This document shows, in pieces, positions 12,522 through 24,354 of a DNA stretch of 53,336 bases. Source of the DNA: Gamarada debralockiae (Eukaryota; Ascomycota; Leotiomycetes; Helotiales; Hyphodiscaceae); the NCBI GenBank assembly GCA_002803225.1, contig NXFV01000479.1:1-53336 (forward strand). Reading direction: 5' to 3'. Below the pieces are notes generated by a model. It saw only the letters and a list, made by a program, of their open reading frames with translations, did not search any database and was not told where the DNA came from. Both the position numbers and the translations under genes were made by a program. Position 1 is the stretch's first letter. Each line of letters starts with the position of its first letter.

Positions 12522-13119
12522 GCCAAGTGTGAGCGGAACAAAGGTTTGTATCGTCGTTGAAATCTTCGTGATGGTAGTAGGACGGGCTCAGTGAGAAGGA
12601 TGACAGTGAGAAATTCCCAAGGATGTACGGCTCACGACGACATTTTATACACTCGGAAGAGCGCTTTGCCGGTTGGGCATGACATGTCTAGAAGCCGTAG
12701 TGGCTTGCTACTGAGTATAACTTAAGGTTTAGGCTGAACAACAACATCTTGTTTCTTCCGTGGGGACTGGCCAATTTGAATCGCTCACCATACGTTATTT
12801 TTATTCCACGGAGAGTCTCATCGCCTAGTTTTGTTCGGTTGAGCACTTCCCACATTCGGTTTGTTTCGGCGCCTGGGATTGTCGATACGGACCGGCCAAT
12901 CAAAAGCCAGGGATGCTCGAGCTGGCATAGCTCGTATTCAAAGCTCACAAATTCCTGCCTCACCTCTCCAGACATCACACTGGCGTCGAAACAATTTCGC
13001 CGTTGGCTTACGCGATACGCTCGAGAGTTTATTATATGTAGTCGCAATGGAAACAACAATTGTCATTTACTGTACTTGCGAAAACATACACGGGTTATAC
13101 CAGTATTTGGACCTCCAAT
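12522..13119. promoter_or_regulatory. Shared divergent promoter region
   Basis: About 600 bp separate the start codons of the beta-lactamase-like gene (minus) and the glucosyltransferase gene (plus), so both promoters must lie here or overlap. No other gene is supported. Confidence 0.5.
12643..12652 (-). promoter_or_regulatory. TATA box of beta-lactamase-like gene
   Basis: On the minus strand the sequence reads GTATAAAATG, a strong TATA match, about 125 bp upstream of the ATG at 12521. It supports that ATG as the first in the transcript. Confidence 0.5.
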
Positions 13120-16085
13120 ATGGGTAGAGACTCGGGCTCCTCGTATGAGCTTCCGACTCTCAGTGGACTTAATGACCCTCCAGACTTTCTAAGCACATGC
13201 ACTGGCATTGGTGGTTTTGCCTTCTTCTACTACTATCCTTCATGTACTGACGCCATTCTTTCAGATGACGGCCGTATCAGCATCAACATCAGGGAAAGGA
13301 AGCCTAAGCTTCCCAACCTTTTCCGCCCTTTTTCAAAGAAACCAAGTCTAGTTGACACCCTTTATGAAAGGCTTTTGCTGGACGAAGCCACTGATTCTGA
13401 TTCGGTGACGGAACATTTACCACCACCACCACCACCATTGAATATTGTCGTTCAAATCGTCGGATCCCATGGAGACGTCCAACCCTTTGTTGCTTTAGGG
13501 CTGGAGCTGAAGAATAGCTTTGGTCATCGAGTCAGGATTGCTACCCATGCTGTGTTCAAAGATTTTGTGGAGAAACATGAACTGGAATTCTTTGACATCG
13601 GTGGCAACCCAGAGGAACTCATGGCCTTCATGGTTCGAAATCCAGGTCTTGTTCCCAACTATGAAGCTTTACGCAGCGGCGATGTGAGGCGGCAGAGGGA
13701 AAATATGTATGAAATCTTGAAAGGATGTTGGAGGGCCTGTATTGAGCCAGGGGACGGTATGAACAAGGATCAAAACCCTTCCCGCCTCAACGTGAGAGAT
13801 TCGCAGCTAAGGCCGTTCATTGCTGATACTATTATTGCGAATCCACCCAGCTTTGCTCACATACACTGCGCTGAGAGGCTAGGCATTCCTCTGCATCTGA
13901 TGTTCACGTAAGTAATCCTTAATCACCTCAGATACGGACGCTTACTCATGCCTAGTAGGATGCCTTATTCTCCAACTGAGGCATTTCCACATCCTCTCGC
14001 AAATATTCGGGGCTCTGACCTTGCGATTGGAATTACGAATCGCTTGTCTTTCGCCCTAATTGAGAGATTGACTTGGCATGGACTTGGTGATCTGATCAAC
14101 AAGTTCAGAGAAGAGAAACTCGGCCTTGCGCCTCTCAACTTGATGTGGGCGACTGGATTACTTACGAGACTGAAAATACCTTGCACGTATTGCTGGTAAT
14201 GAATATTTATTAGTGGATTACGTAGTTTTTGCTGAATTTATACAGGTCCCCTGTGCTGTTGCCAAAGCCCAAAGACTGGGGTCCCCACATCTCTGTTTCG
14301 GGCTTCTTCGTTCTCCCATCCAAGGATGCTTTTACTCCGCCTCTGAATCTACTAAAATTCCTAGAAGCTGGGGACCCTCCTATTTACATTGGATTTGGAT
14401 CCATAGTCGTCGATGATTCAGAGGCAATGACTTCCATGGTCTTCGAAGCTATCAGACAAGCGGGAGTTCGTGCCGTGGTCTCTAAAGGCTGGGGAGGCCT
14501 TGGTACCACAAATATCGAGCCACCACCGAATGTGTTTCTCCTTGGAAGCATTCCACATACATGGCTTTTCGAGCGCGTGTCAGCAGTCGTCCATCATGGT
14601 GGTGCAGGAACCACTGCAGCAGGCCTTTTTGCTGGCAAACCTACGGTCGTCGTTCCTTTCTTTGGAGATGTAAGCTATTCTCATCCTTAGTGGAACAGCA
14701 TCTGATGAGTTCCAGCAACCTTTCTGGGGTGGAATGGTGGCAAATGCAGGTGCAGGCCCACGTCCGGTTGCTTACGGAAAGCAAACGGCTGATAACCTCG
14801 CACAACAAATCCAAGAAGCGTTACATCCAGAAACCAAAGTCAGGGCCCGGCAAATAGGGCTGAGGCTACAACAAGAACGGGGTTGTGAGAATGGGGTAAG
14901 AAGCTTTCATCGCCATCTGGAGTCGAAACACTCAAGATGCTCAATTTTTCCGGAGAGAGTTGCTGTATGGGAAGTGAAGGATAGGAAGATCCCGCTGGGT
15001 ACCCTCGCTGCTATTGTTCTTATTCAAAGAGGACTAGTTGGCGTCAAAGAAATTTCCATGTAAGCCAAATTTGCACCCCAGCTTGGGCAAGTAAAAGGGT
15101 CCTCTAACTTGCTTTGGCATAGGCTACGGCAACAAGAATATCATATCGAAGATCGACCCATCGATCCAATTACTGGTGGAGCGATTGCCTTTCTAGGATC
15201 ATTTGGGGATGTAGCATATGAGACTTTCAATTTACCAGTACAGCTCGCCAAAGGAATCCTAAATGGATCCACCAAACTTGTCAACAAGGTGAACAACTCT
15301 AACGGCGACCCTGAAATTGGGAAGGAGTCCAGAAGAAAAGAAGCTGCATCACACAGCACTGTCAGGACGTCAGCTCAGGTACATGATCAAGAGCGCGAAT
15401 ATCCCAGGGATTCAGACTTCTGGAGATACCAACTTACACAATCTCTTGATGTCGTCATCACGACTGGTAAAGGCATAGGTCGTCTCACCAAAGCCGTTCT
15501 AGCTTCGCCCCTCCATTTCAGTCTCGGTCTCGCCCAAGGTTTCCAAAACATCCCGGTCGCATACGGCGATACGATGGTCAGAAAGCCCGAGAAAGTGCAA
15601 GGCATTGTAAGTGGCATGAGAGTCGGCGCTATGGTAAGCTGATGCTACCCTCCAAGTGATGAAAAGGAACACTCACAAGGACAGGAACTTGCGTTTGGAT
15701 TTTACGATGGCATTACAGGTGTGGTCACGCAGCCTGTTCATGGCGCCAAAGAAAACGGGGCTGTTGGAGCGATCATGGGTATTGGCAAAGGAGTTGGAGG
15801 CTTGATTCTCAAGCCCGGAGCGGGTTAGTCATTCCAATGCCACCAAATTTTTGACTCTCCTTTTGATTTCCTGTAGGATTATTTGGACTTCCGGCGTATG
15901 CACTTCAAGGTATCTCAGTTGGGCTGCATAAGTTCTTCGCAGCTGACTATGATGGACACATTAAGCTTAGTCGATTGGCTCAAGGGAGGGAAGAGATGGC
16001 TACTTGTAGTGAGGACCAGCAAGAGCAAGTTGTGCGGGCTTGGAAGCAGATTTGCTCTTTTGATAATATGGACAACAGAACTTGA
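13120..16085 (+). CDS. GT1 sterol 3-beta-glucosyltransferase-like protein
   Basis: UDP-glucose-dependent glycosyltransferase of the UGT80/ATG26-like group, expected to glucosylate sterols or related lipids at membranes. Deduced exons are 13120-13210, 13265-13907, 13959-14195, 14246-14669, 14716-15059, 15123-15633, 15685-15823 and 15877-16085, giving 865 residues. The acceptor-side GT28-type motif GSHGDVQPFVALGLEL starts near residue 97. The UDP-sugar site HHGGAGTTAAGLFAGKP begins near residue 440 and runs into VPFFGDQPFWGGMV across intron 4. Residues from about 580 onward form a low-conservation tail with glycine- and alanine-rich helices, common in filamentous-fungal members. It lacks the PH/GRAM domains of Atg26. 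Intron 1 has a weak donor (GTGGTT) but a good branch point and TTCTTTCAG acceptor; without it the frame stays open, so the extreme N-terminus is uncertain. The gene is divergent from the beta-lactamase-like gene. Confidence 0.88.
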
Positions 16086-16534
16086 AATAATGAGTAAAAC
16101 TCTCCCCTATTATTATCAGCAACATAAATATCGACCATATTGTGCAGTATGCCGGTAAGGCCTAATATACGTCCGCCGGCGATGCCAGCACAATTTATTC
16201 TTATTTGTGAATGCTCTACGAATACCTGACTGAGCCACTTCTGTCGAATCTGACGATATTGTATGGTAAAATCATGTATGTATTGATATCTCTTAGATCT
16301 CTCCGGAAGGAAAATTGGAGGATTGCCAGAACCCGAGATATGATAAACAACCGTTGCCATCTGACATAGAGCGAGCCAATTGAGGGCTACCGTCAACCCT
16401 CCCGCTGCGCCGCAAGGCTGAGTCAAAACGGCGAAAGTACTTCCAAACTGACCCTAAATTTACTTTCACAAACTCACCTCTGTTGCCTTGAATCCTCTCA
16501 TAACTTCTCAATCCTACATGCGAGGTTAAGCAAT

Positions 16535-17413
16535 ATGGCGACAGAATACGACGAATGGTTTGCTTCTTGGAGACGAGAGAGTTGGAGCAACGAGGCTGAG
16601 ACTAGTGTCCTTGAGTCTTACCTTGAGGGCTTACTCACTCCCGGCGAAGCTGCTGAGAATGTCCCTGCACCGGCACCAGACAGACGCATGCCAGCTGGTG
16701 CAAAGGTCGAGTGAGTTTGGGGAATTTTGTTTGATTGTGCAACAAACTGCGCAGACGCCCACCCGGCTATCATCGACTTGATCAAAGCTATAACTTCACT
16801 CCCACAGCCAACTGAAAAGAACAGTGTTGATTGGACGGATCAAGGGACGCCATTCGGGGAGCTGTGGCGGTCCACTTACGATAGTAAGAGCTTCCCCTGA
16901 CAATTCGAAGCATATTCGATGTACTATTTTGAACTGAGATCCATCAGGCCTTCAGTCAGAACTTGAGTCCAAATATATTTCCCAACATGGCTCGCCATCA
17001 GTTTCAACTTCTCAGAAATGGATCAACTTCAATGCCTTCAGCGCTGCCTTTGAAGCTTCCAACATATTCCCATCCTCTGTGACTGGATACGGCATCTACG
17101 TCATCCTCGATGGGTTAGAGAAAAGTCGGCAACTGACAGACAACTGGAAACTCGGATTTCAGCTGCAAGCCAGTGGTTTATTCATGCCAGCCGTATCATG
17201 CTCGTCAGTGGTAAGAGCATGGGCACGACTCTGTTGGGTGAGAACGAGAGTGAATTATGGAAGGGAAAGACGGGTTTCAGTAAGGAGAGATGGGATTTTT
17301 GGAAGCAAAGCATGGAAAAAATGTCAGTGAGGGGGCAGCTAAGTGATGAGACGAGAGAGCTTGCTCGGAGGGCTGTGGTGGCAATGGGGAAATCGGAGAG
17401 GGCTAAAAAGTGA
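16535..17413 (+). pseudogene. DUF3632-family gene with a reading-frame break
   Basis: Resembles the fungal DUF3632 family, of unknown function, often found beside secondary-metabolism or regulatory genes. Exon 1 starts at ATG 16535 (MATEYDEWFASW) and includes ESYLEGLLTPGEAAENV. Exon 2 covers about 16754-16883 (AHPAIIDLIKAITSLPQP). Exon 3 starts at 16948 and gives QKWINFNAFSAAFEASNIF. Beyond about 17111-17124 (TTAGAGAAAAG) the conserved C-terminal block, with AASQWFIHASRIMLVSGKSM and ERWDFWKQSMEK, continues in a different frame to TGA at 17411-17413. The first intron is also awkward: the consensus donor at 16711 breaks the frame, while a GTGCAA donor at 16698 keeps it. Either the gene carries a single-base frameshift or the sequence has an indel error. 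Confidence 0.7.
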
Positions 17414-17921
17414 AGGGAAAAGCAGGCTGAAATTGGTACTGCTTAGAGAGCTTGGTGGAACCATTGCAATAGCAGTTCTGGAGCAATCTGGAAGCAAAGA
17501 GTCGATTACAATTGAGATGAATTGGGTAAGCTTAGAAGAAATTATGAAAGAGGGAGAGTGTTGACCTGATCAGTCTTGATGCAGTACTACTGATATTTCC
17601 CAGTCAAAGTTCTTCAAATAAGGAAGCGAGACACGATAAGGGCTTGCAACTCTGGTGCTGAAGGACGCATGTTACAGACCTTCATCGATAAGTGCGAATA
17701 GTCGATGCATTTTCAGAGTTCCCCTTAAGCGAGCTTCCAGGGGCCTGGATCGCAGCGACTTCAAGCCTGAGAGACTCCGTCCCCTGTAGCTCCGCCCGCA
17801 CGGGCCAAGCAGAAGCCCCTCCTTAATAACCTCGGCCCTTCACACTGACATTTTTTTCTTCTTCATCTCAACATTTGTATCTCCACCCTCTTTAATTACC
17901 TCAACACGTGAACGACTCACA
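17414..17921. other. Intergenic region with promoter of the 4-TM gene
   Basis: No gene seen. The right end (from about 17840) is CT- and CA-rich with poly-T/CTTCTTC tracts typical of a fungal core promoter and leader for the gene at 17922. Confidence 0.4.
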
Positions 17922-18344
17922 ATGTCAGCTCCATTACTCTTCAAGATCGCTGGTGGGATATTCTGTCTGATTCCCGTTGGGCATACTCAAATGGCAAATG
18001 ATATCGTCTGGCCAGGACTCAAGACACTCGGTACTGCTCCAGCGGCGTACTCAAGCAAAGTCAGCTGGACGCAGGCTAATGGTTACTTCATTGCATCTGG
18101 TTTGTTGGCTCTCAGACACTCAAACTCACGACAGCGGATACTGATAGTTTCTGTAGCTCTTCTCTGTTTCAAGTGGGCGCAAGACGGCTTGGGGAAAAAT
18201 CTGGACAAGTACATTTTCGCTGCGCTCATGGCCACGCACTTGTCTGCTGGATTTGCGTATTTTAGGAAGGGAATCTTCCCTCCGACCCTTGCGTATTGGA
18301 CGACGTCGCTTTTGATGGGCATTGCTGCGATGAAGGGGGCTTGA
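17922..18344 (+). CDS. Small four-helix integral membrane protein
   Basis: Intronless gene of 140 residues, starting at ATG 17922 just after a CA-rich leader (ACTCACA before ATG). Hydrophobic segments lie at about residues 5-25, 50-70, 72-92 and 95-115 or beyond, with a conserved-looking IPVGHTQMANDIVWP motif after the first helix and a basic cluster (SNSRQR) between helices 2 and 3. The layout resembles small uncharacterised fungal membrane proteins with a GHT motif. I do not recognise a functional family and assign none. Codon use and composition look like the intact neighbours. Confidence 0.75.
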   Translation: MSAPLLFKIAGGIFCLIPVGHTQMANDIVWPGLKTLGTAPAAYSSKVSWTQANGYFIASGLLALRHSNSRQRILIVSVALLCFKWAQDGLGKNLDKYIFAALMATHLSAGFAYFRKGIFPPTLAYWTTSLLMGIAAMKGA

Positions 18345-19815
18345 GTGGAGGATTCGAGAGTTTGATGTACGAGTACCATTTGCGAATGGCAAGGAAGTGT
18401 GTATGAACAATATGAAATTGGACTGTCAGGGATTCTTTTATTAGTCTCAGAGAGAAGGGGTCGGCCGACAAGGTGCCCCCCACATGGATTTTAATCCCAT
18501 CGCCAGTTTTCTCCTCACCCCTGGAGGCAGGTTAGAAAGACGAAAGGTCTGAATAAAGCAAGTTCATTTACGATACATTTAGTCGAGAATTCAATTCCCT
18601 TGTCCTTTTTGATCAACCAGCAGTCGTGTCGATCATGCATGGGACCAACAAGGCTTGATGCTGCGAAATCGTCAGCCTCAGCGACGAGGTTGTGAACTTC
18701 GTCAGGGTTGACTTTGAAGAAAACTGGTTTCCAAACAAGTATATCTATTCATCACTGCTACTGTTATCCACTACACTACAACTTTTCTGCCTTTAATCTT
18801 TTGCTGGGTTCTCCTCTACGCCCAGTAGTTAATATTTTTGCTCCTGTTCTGAATTCAGCCATACGCCCCTCGAGCAACACGACTTAACAGTACCGATAAG
18901 TCCGTCGACAGGCGACGCCCAGAACTTTGTTATGGCATCTGAGCTATTTTGCTGGTCTACTTTGATCTCGGCCTCGGCCAAAATTCCGATGGGGCTGAAC
19001 AACAAAATCCTAACACGGCCGCATTACGCACAAGAAAATGACGGCGTTACACCTCAGATCAAGGTATGGTTGCACGGCTTGCATGAGACGAAGAATCAAG
19101 GTTAACGGAATTTGCCAGCTCCAATTTATGCAAGAAATACTAAGTTGCACTTTGGCAGTGCGACGAAAGAGTCCAGTCACGCCAGAATTGTACCAAAAGG
19201 CAAGAGACTTGCAGTATCGGGAACAGAGCCATCAGTGTTGTGCCTGATTCGTTGCCTTTGGTGTACGGCGTTCGCAACAAGATGTCTTCTCATGTCAACA
19301 TGCTGCACAGTGGGTATTCTCCGAGTCATTTCTGCCTCTTCCAAATCGCTTCGAGAACGGCGAGACAAGCCCCACCTTCCAAAATATTCCTCGCACCTCT
19401 TAAACCAAACTTAGTGCTCCCAAATCTATCCCACTGAAGTAATACTAACTCTAAGGTCCTGCGCAGTGAGGCTCATCCACCATTTCAGTACGGTAACCGC
19501 TGACACACTAGTCTTCGTGCAAAAGGGTCTGGCAGATGGAAGTGATAGCTTCGTCCTTGCAGGTATGACACCCACTAGGATCTAGACCTCACCCTGACAC
19601 ACGACTCAGCGCCAGTTCCTAATGCAAGCTACCCTTCTCAATTTAGCCGACACCTCTCGGACCTTCTTCTATCAGACAAAATCAGCCTAGGAGCTTCCTT
19701 GCTACTTCTTTCTCGACTTCTTCAATCATTCTAGCAGGCACTTGCCATGCCAACCACTCGCCTCAAAAAATGCTGACTCTTCCATGGCAACATCCACCAT
19801 CTTAGTTCATTATTT
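18345..19815. other. Intergenic region, no confident gene
   Basis: About 1.5 kb of short, mutually inconsistent frames on both strands. No domain, splice pattern or repeat stands out. Confidence 0.4.
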
Positions 19816-20492
19816 ATGGCAACGACTGATGATTTCTTGTTCCGCTCCGACTTAGAAGCCTTTGACGAATCAGACACTACAACCACTACCCGTCCTGATC
19901 TTAGTCAAGACCCTCTGTTTTATCTTTCCACATGATTGCGCAGAATCTACTGTACATGAATGCGTCCAATATCATCAGTTCCAACCAAAGCTTCTTCTCT
20001 CCAACAAGACGTCAGCGAAGCCCTACAGGATACTGTTATTTCCTGTCAGGCAGGTACAAATTCTTCTCGGAGCTTGAACCCCCATCGAGTGAACTATAAA
20101 AGCCTTTAGACCTGGCTTGGGATTCCAGGCCCGATAACTCCAACGAATCTTCGGTCGTTGATGAAAAGCCACCAAGCCTTTCAAGCTTTCAGAAAGCACG
20201 CTCTCGCCATGTGTTTCTCGCAACTTTCTTTCAACAGCTACGTCAACTCACCATTGAAATAAGTCAAAGGAAAGCCTCATTCTCCTCTTCCGACACTATC
20301 ACGCATTTGGAAACTCAATCATACAATGGGCCGCCCGCGGTTGTAAAACATCTTGGCCGCGGTTTATTTGGCTTCCCCACTCGGGCGACATCCTTATATT
20401 TCTCTCTTGTCCGAGAGAGCAACTCGTTGGCTTTTCTTATGTCGTTCTTCTACCACACTGTTTGTTTACTCCTCCCAGAGAAACGCTGCTGA
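19816..20492 (+). CDS. Possible gene, exon structure unresolved
   Basis: Two stretches look coding but I could not join them reliably. ATG 19816 opens 39 codons of acidic, threonine-rich sequence (MATTDDFLFRSDLEAFDESD). A second frame from about 20103 reads LDLAWDSRPDNSNESSVVDE and later SRHVFLATFFQQLRQLTIE, ending at TGA 20490-20492. Intermediate frames (for example KASSLQQDVSEALQDTVIS at about 19985-20040) also look natural. No convincing GT-AG pair links them and I recognise no family. It could be a small spliced gene, a long non-coding transcript or a decayed gene. Confidence 0.25.
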
Positions 20493-22022
20493 TGGAACCG
20501 AAGACGAGCCAAAGTTGTCAGGTCTGCGATTGAGAGCCAGCTGAGATCAAGGGGAGACGAAGCCATAGACATTTTTTTTGGATGAGGGAAAGAAAATGAT
20601 GGCGGATGCGTTACGATGGGACGGAAAGGCTTGGCGGATTTTCGTCGCAAGGCTCAGCGGACGGAAGATTGGACGAGAAGCTGGAAGTTGTTGGAGAAGT
20701 TGGGATGGGGTTGATATAGTTGCAGCGCTCTGGCGACGCATACCAATGCGCTCTCAATCAAGCAGAAGGGAAGAAAATGGATCCAGTACACCGGTGCGTG
20801 GATTGAGTCTCAGTCATTCAGTCTGGAGAGGAGTCCGACAACCGCTCTTCCCGATTTCGCGTACGATTCGCTGCCAGATCACTTGGAGTTATCACCTGCT
20901 TCCACCTCAATGATGCAAATAAACTAACAAACCATCCATCACAACATTTGGCAATAACCACGGTATCTCAGCCAAAGCTCTATTGGAGTTCCTTCCACTA
21001 TCCTTAATCATAACGGAACACATAAGCGTGATATCGGAAAGTGACCACAGAAACTGATCCTTCAAAACCACTTGGTGGAAGTTGGACCCGGAAAACGACG
21101 ACAAAAAAACCAAACGACGGCGACAACACAAACCAAGACGGCAAACAGAAGCAAATGCAACGGCCACACAGCATGTCTACATCTGCGGACTCGACTTGGT
21201 AATGATGAATGGACGGTAAGCGCAATTTGTCCAGAAATCCCGCTATGATGAATGAAAAATTTGGGGTAGGTATTTCTCAGTCCAGAAGGAAGGTAGTAAT
21301 ATGATCCGGGAAGATAATGAAAGCAGACAAGGACTCTTCTACATTGCCTATCCTAGTCAATTGAACACAGTCCACCTGGTATCCCTCCTTTTTCAGACAC
21401 GAGGTATTTGTCGCAGGGATAGCTTTTCCTGTTCTTCATTAAAATGGCGCACGAGAGCTTTCAGATTGCAAATCGTCACAACTGTCCAACATTCTCAATG
21501 TAACGTTTGGAGGAGCACCGCTTTCAACAGAAACGCTCAGTTTAACTGGCAACGGAGGATCGGCCACTGCATCCTTCTTATGTCCGGAAGTGATGCGTGG
21601 AAAATGGGGAAGCCGAAGTAGACCCGGGGTCCGCTCCCTGCGACCTGCTTATGGCTCCATAACTCTTAAGTCCGATGAAACCGATCTTTGCACCTATGAT
21701 AGCCTGATCTTGGCTAAGAACCTCTATTCAAAGATTCATTTATCTATGGATGATGACTATTTTGGAGTACTGCATAAATACTCAACGGTCTGGCAAGAGT
21801 CAGGACGTCGTGGCCCTGTTCTCAGAGCCAAAAAGGTCAGCAATTCAAGTTTATGCTAATCCAGAATGTATTTGATCTGCTGTCATTCACTATAAGAACC
21901 ATCAATGCTCTTCCTTTCCTCTTCCACTTTTGGGCTACGTAAAACCCTCAACCACAATACTTGCGGATTCATTTCGAAGAAAAACACTTAAAAACTACCA
22001 ACGAATTAATCCTTACGCAAAT
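20493..22022. other. Intergenic region, no confident gene
   Basis: About 1.5 kb upstream of the aldo-keto reductase. The open frames found do not resemble proteins. The last 120 bp form the likely promoter and leader of that gene. Confidence 0.4.
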
Positions 22023-23217
22023 ATGGCAACACAGGAGAAGACAAGGCTGCCAATTATTTTCGGGGCAATGACAATTGGTAAGCCAGGTATGTTGAACTTC
22101 AGTTTATTCTTACAGAGGACGGCAGTGCTCACTTCTCTAGGTGTCGAGCAGACTCGCGTCCACGATTTGAAAGATGCCGCCGCCATGCTCGATGTGTTCC
22201 AAAAGTATGGCCACAGAGAGGGTAAGTAATCAGGGAGTAATTCATTTACTATTCGAGACTGTTTCATGAGTGTTTACTCTTGAATCATGTCTCAGGAGTA
22301 GTTACTCCGAAGTCCTCCCCAATGTAAAGTATATGCTGACTCCCCGATGTTCTGCAGTCGACACAGCTCGAGTATACGGCATGGGATCTTCTGAAGAATA
22401 TCTGGGCCAACTGAACTGGCAAGAGCGCGGTCTAGTGATGGGGACAAAATTGTACCCCGGCGGCTCATATGCATCAAAAATCACCCACAACGCAGCAGAC
22501 CTCCGAAAACACCTTCTCGAATCCCTCGAGGCTCTCAAAGCGAAGAAAATCGATATGTGGTACCTCCATGGTCCGGACCGAAAGACGCCTTATAAAGAGA
22601 CTTTCCGCGCAGTCAATGAGTTGCACAAAGAGGGCTACTTCGACCGTTTTGGAATCAGCAATTACATGAGTTGGGAAGTGGCTCAGATCAACGACATGTG
22701 TATCCAAAATGGCTGGATTCGACCTTCAGTGTATCAGGGAGTATATTGTTCCATTCATCGCAGTGTTGAAGGAGAACTCTTTCCATGCCTCCGACACTAT
22801 GGAATGGGGTTTTATGCGTTCAATCCTCTTGCTGGCGGCTATTTGACTAGCAGGTACCGTCGCGGCGATGACTCTAGCGTGGAAGAGGGCTCTCGTTTCG
22901 ACTCGAAAACCAGTCAAGGCCAAACTTATCGGAAGCGGTTCTGGAATGACGCTATGTTCGATGCTCTCGATATCATCAGAGCTGCTGCGAAGACGCACAG
23001 CTTGACAGAGGCGGAGTGCGCGCTGAGGTGGATGATGCACCACTCGCAATTAGATGCGAAGTACGGCGATACGGTGATCATTGGCGCCAGTAGCACTAAG
23101 CATCTCGAGGAGAATCTGATAGATTTTGAGAAAGGTCCTCTGCCAGAGGATGTCGTGGTGGCTTTGGATGAGGCTTGGGGGAAGACGAAGGGTGTCGTGT
23201 CGAACTATTTCCATTAA
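22023..23217 (+). CDS. Aldo-keto reductase, AKR7 (aflatoxin-aldehyde reductase) type
   Basis: Cytosolic NADPH-dependent reductase of the aldo-keto reductase superfamily, most like AKR7/aflatoxin B1-aldehyde reductase proteins, which reduce reactive aldehydes. Deduced exons are 22023-22086, 22141-22221 and 22358-23217, giving 334 residues, the usual size. The catalytic tetrad is visible: Asp50 and Tyr55 in VDTARVYG, Lys79 in GTKLYPGG and His119 in WYLHGPD. The cofactor side is seen near FGISNYMSWEV and in the C-terminal IIGASSTKHLEENL. Intron 2 is 136 nt, long for this locus. An in-frame ATG upstream is absent, and the leader is CA-rich. It is convergent with the bZIP/DUF3425 gene, whose stop lies 108 bp away, so the two may be functionally linked, but this is inference. 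Confidence 0.9.
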
Positions 23218-23325
23218 GTCGACGTTCGTATTATAGTGAAATAGTAGCTTCAAATTCCTGAAGTTTCAGTTCTCAGTCCTTGTTTCATGCTCCTGATCCG
23301 AAGAGGTGATTCCTTCAATCGTAGA

Positions 23326-24354
23326 TCAGAAAGCGATTCCTTTCTCTCCGCGCTTCATCCGCCAGTAATTTGTCGACTTGATGAGTTCATGACAGCCTTC
23401 CACCACCCACGCCCACTTCTGCAGGAACTCCGGGCTAGCTTCCCAAGCATACGGATCCCACGGCTCACCCCAGACAATAAGGCCCGCTCTCTCTTTCGGC
23501 TTGTCGCTAATCTCCACAACGTCCATACAAATTTCCGTATCGTCGTATTCAGCACCCGCGAGCAACAGGTTGTCCCGCATCGCAGGTAAGGGGAAGAGAT
23601 CTATCCAAGGATGATGTGGAACGGTGCGCTGCAATTGTGTAGGACGTAGACTCTCCGGTAATGAGGCGTAAGAGTCGTCAGATGTCATTCTGCTGAAAGG
23701 AGAAATCGCGTCCTCACTCAGCCAGGCCATATCGAAGCCGAGAGAGATGTTGTTGCTGATGAGCGCTCGGAAGACGTTGAATTGAATGAGGGTAAGGAGC
23801 AAATCGACCCTTGGGGATCCTAGTAGGTAGTTTTGATGTGCCCACGCCTCAAATCGAGACATCATCTTTTGCGTGTCTGCTGGTGTCATTCTGCAAAGTG
23901 AGGTGCGGAATTCAGGAGGGGTAGAAACATCGACGACGCCTTTGCCGTCTTTGCGGATTTGGCTCATAATTGGTCTTTCTTCATCATTGCCCAATTCAGT
24001 GACAGGAGGGGTAATGCTCTCGGAGTCTCGACTGCTCGAATCTCCAGTAATTCGCGTGAACTGCTTCTCAGACCCTGGCTTGACCTTCTTCACTTTCTTC
24101 CTTTTTCCTAGCGGATGTCTCAGCTATTGAAATCCTAGAAAGTTGACGGATTCAAATATTTCCATTAACTGCCACTTACTCCAAATTCTTTGGTTCAGCC
24201 GGTTCTGCAACTTTCTCCGCTCCTTTGGGTCATTCAAACCCGTCCAATCATCTTCCGGACCTCGCACTTCGATTTGCTGGGGCATCTGGTCCAATTTGAT
24301 TGCGGGCACAGAGTTATCGAGATCTGTGCTCCTCTCGGAAGCTTCGCCATCCAT
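23326..24354 (-). CDS. bZIP-like transcription factor with DUF3425 domain
   Basis: Nuclear DNA-binding regulator of the fungal bZIP/DUF3425 class. Deduced exons (minus) are 24354-24180 and 24107-23326, giving 318 residues. The basic region lies at about residues 36-63: DDWTGLNDPKERRKLQNRLN continuing as QRIWRKRKKVKKVK across the 72-nt intron. Family members normally read NRLNQRAYRKR; the Ile-Trp here replaces the common Ala-Tyr. A Ser/Thr-rich linker follows. The DUF3425 domain covers roughly 130-300, with LLTLIQFNVFRALISNNISL, DAISPF and the terminal WGEPWDPYAWEASPEFLQKW. An in-frame stop lies upstream of ATG 24354 with no earlier ATG, fixing the start. It is convergent with the AKR7 gene. 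Targets are unknown. Confidence 0.85.

Noticed and set aside
13060..13119. Upstream start of the glucosyltransferase at 13060
   Set aside because: The codon there is TTG, not ATG; the first in-frame ATG is 13120.
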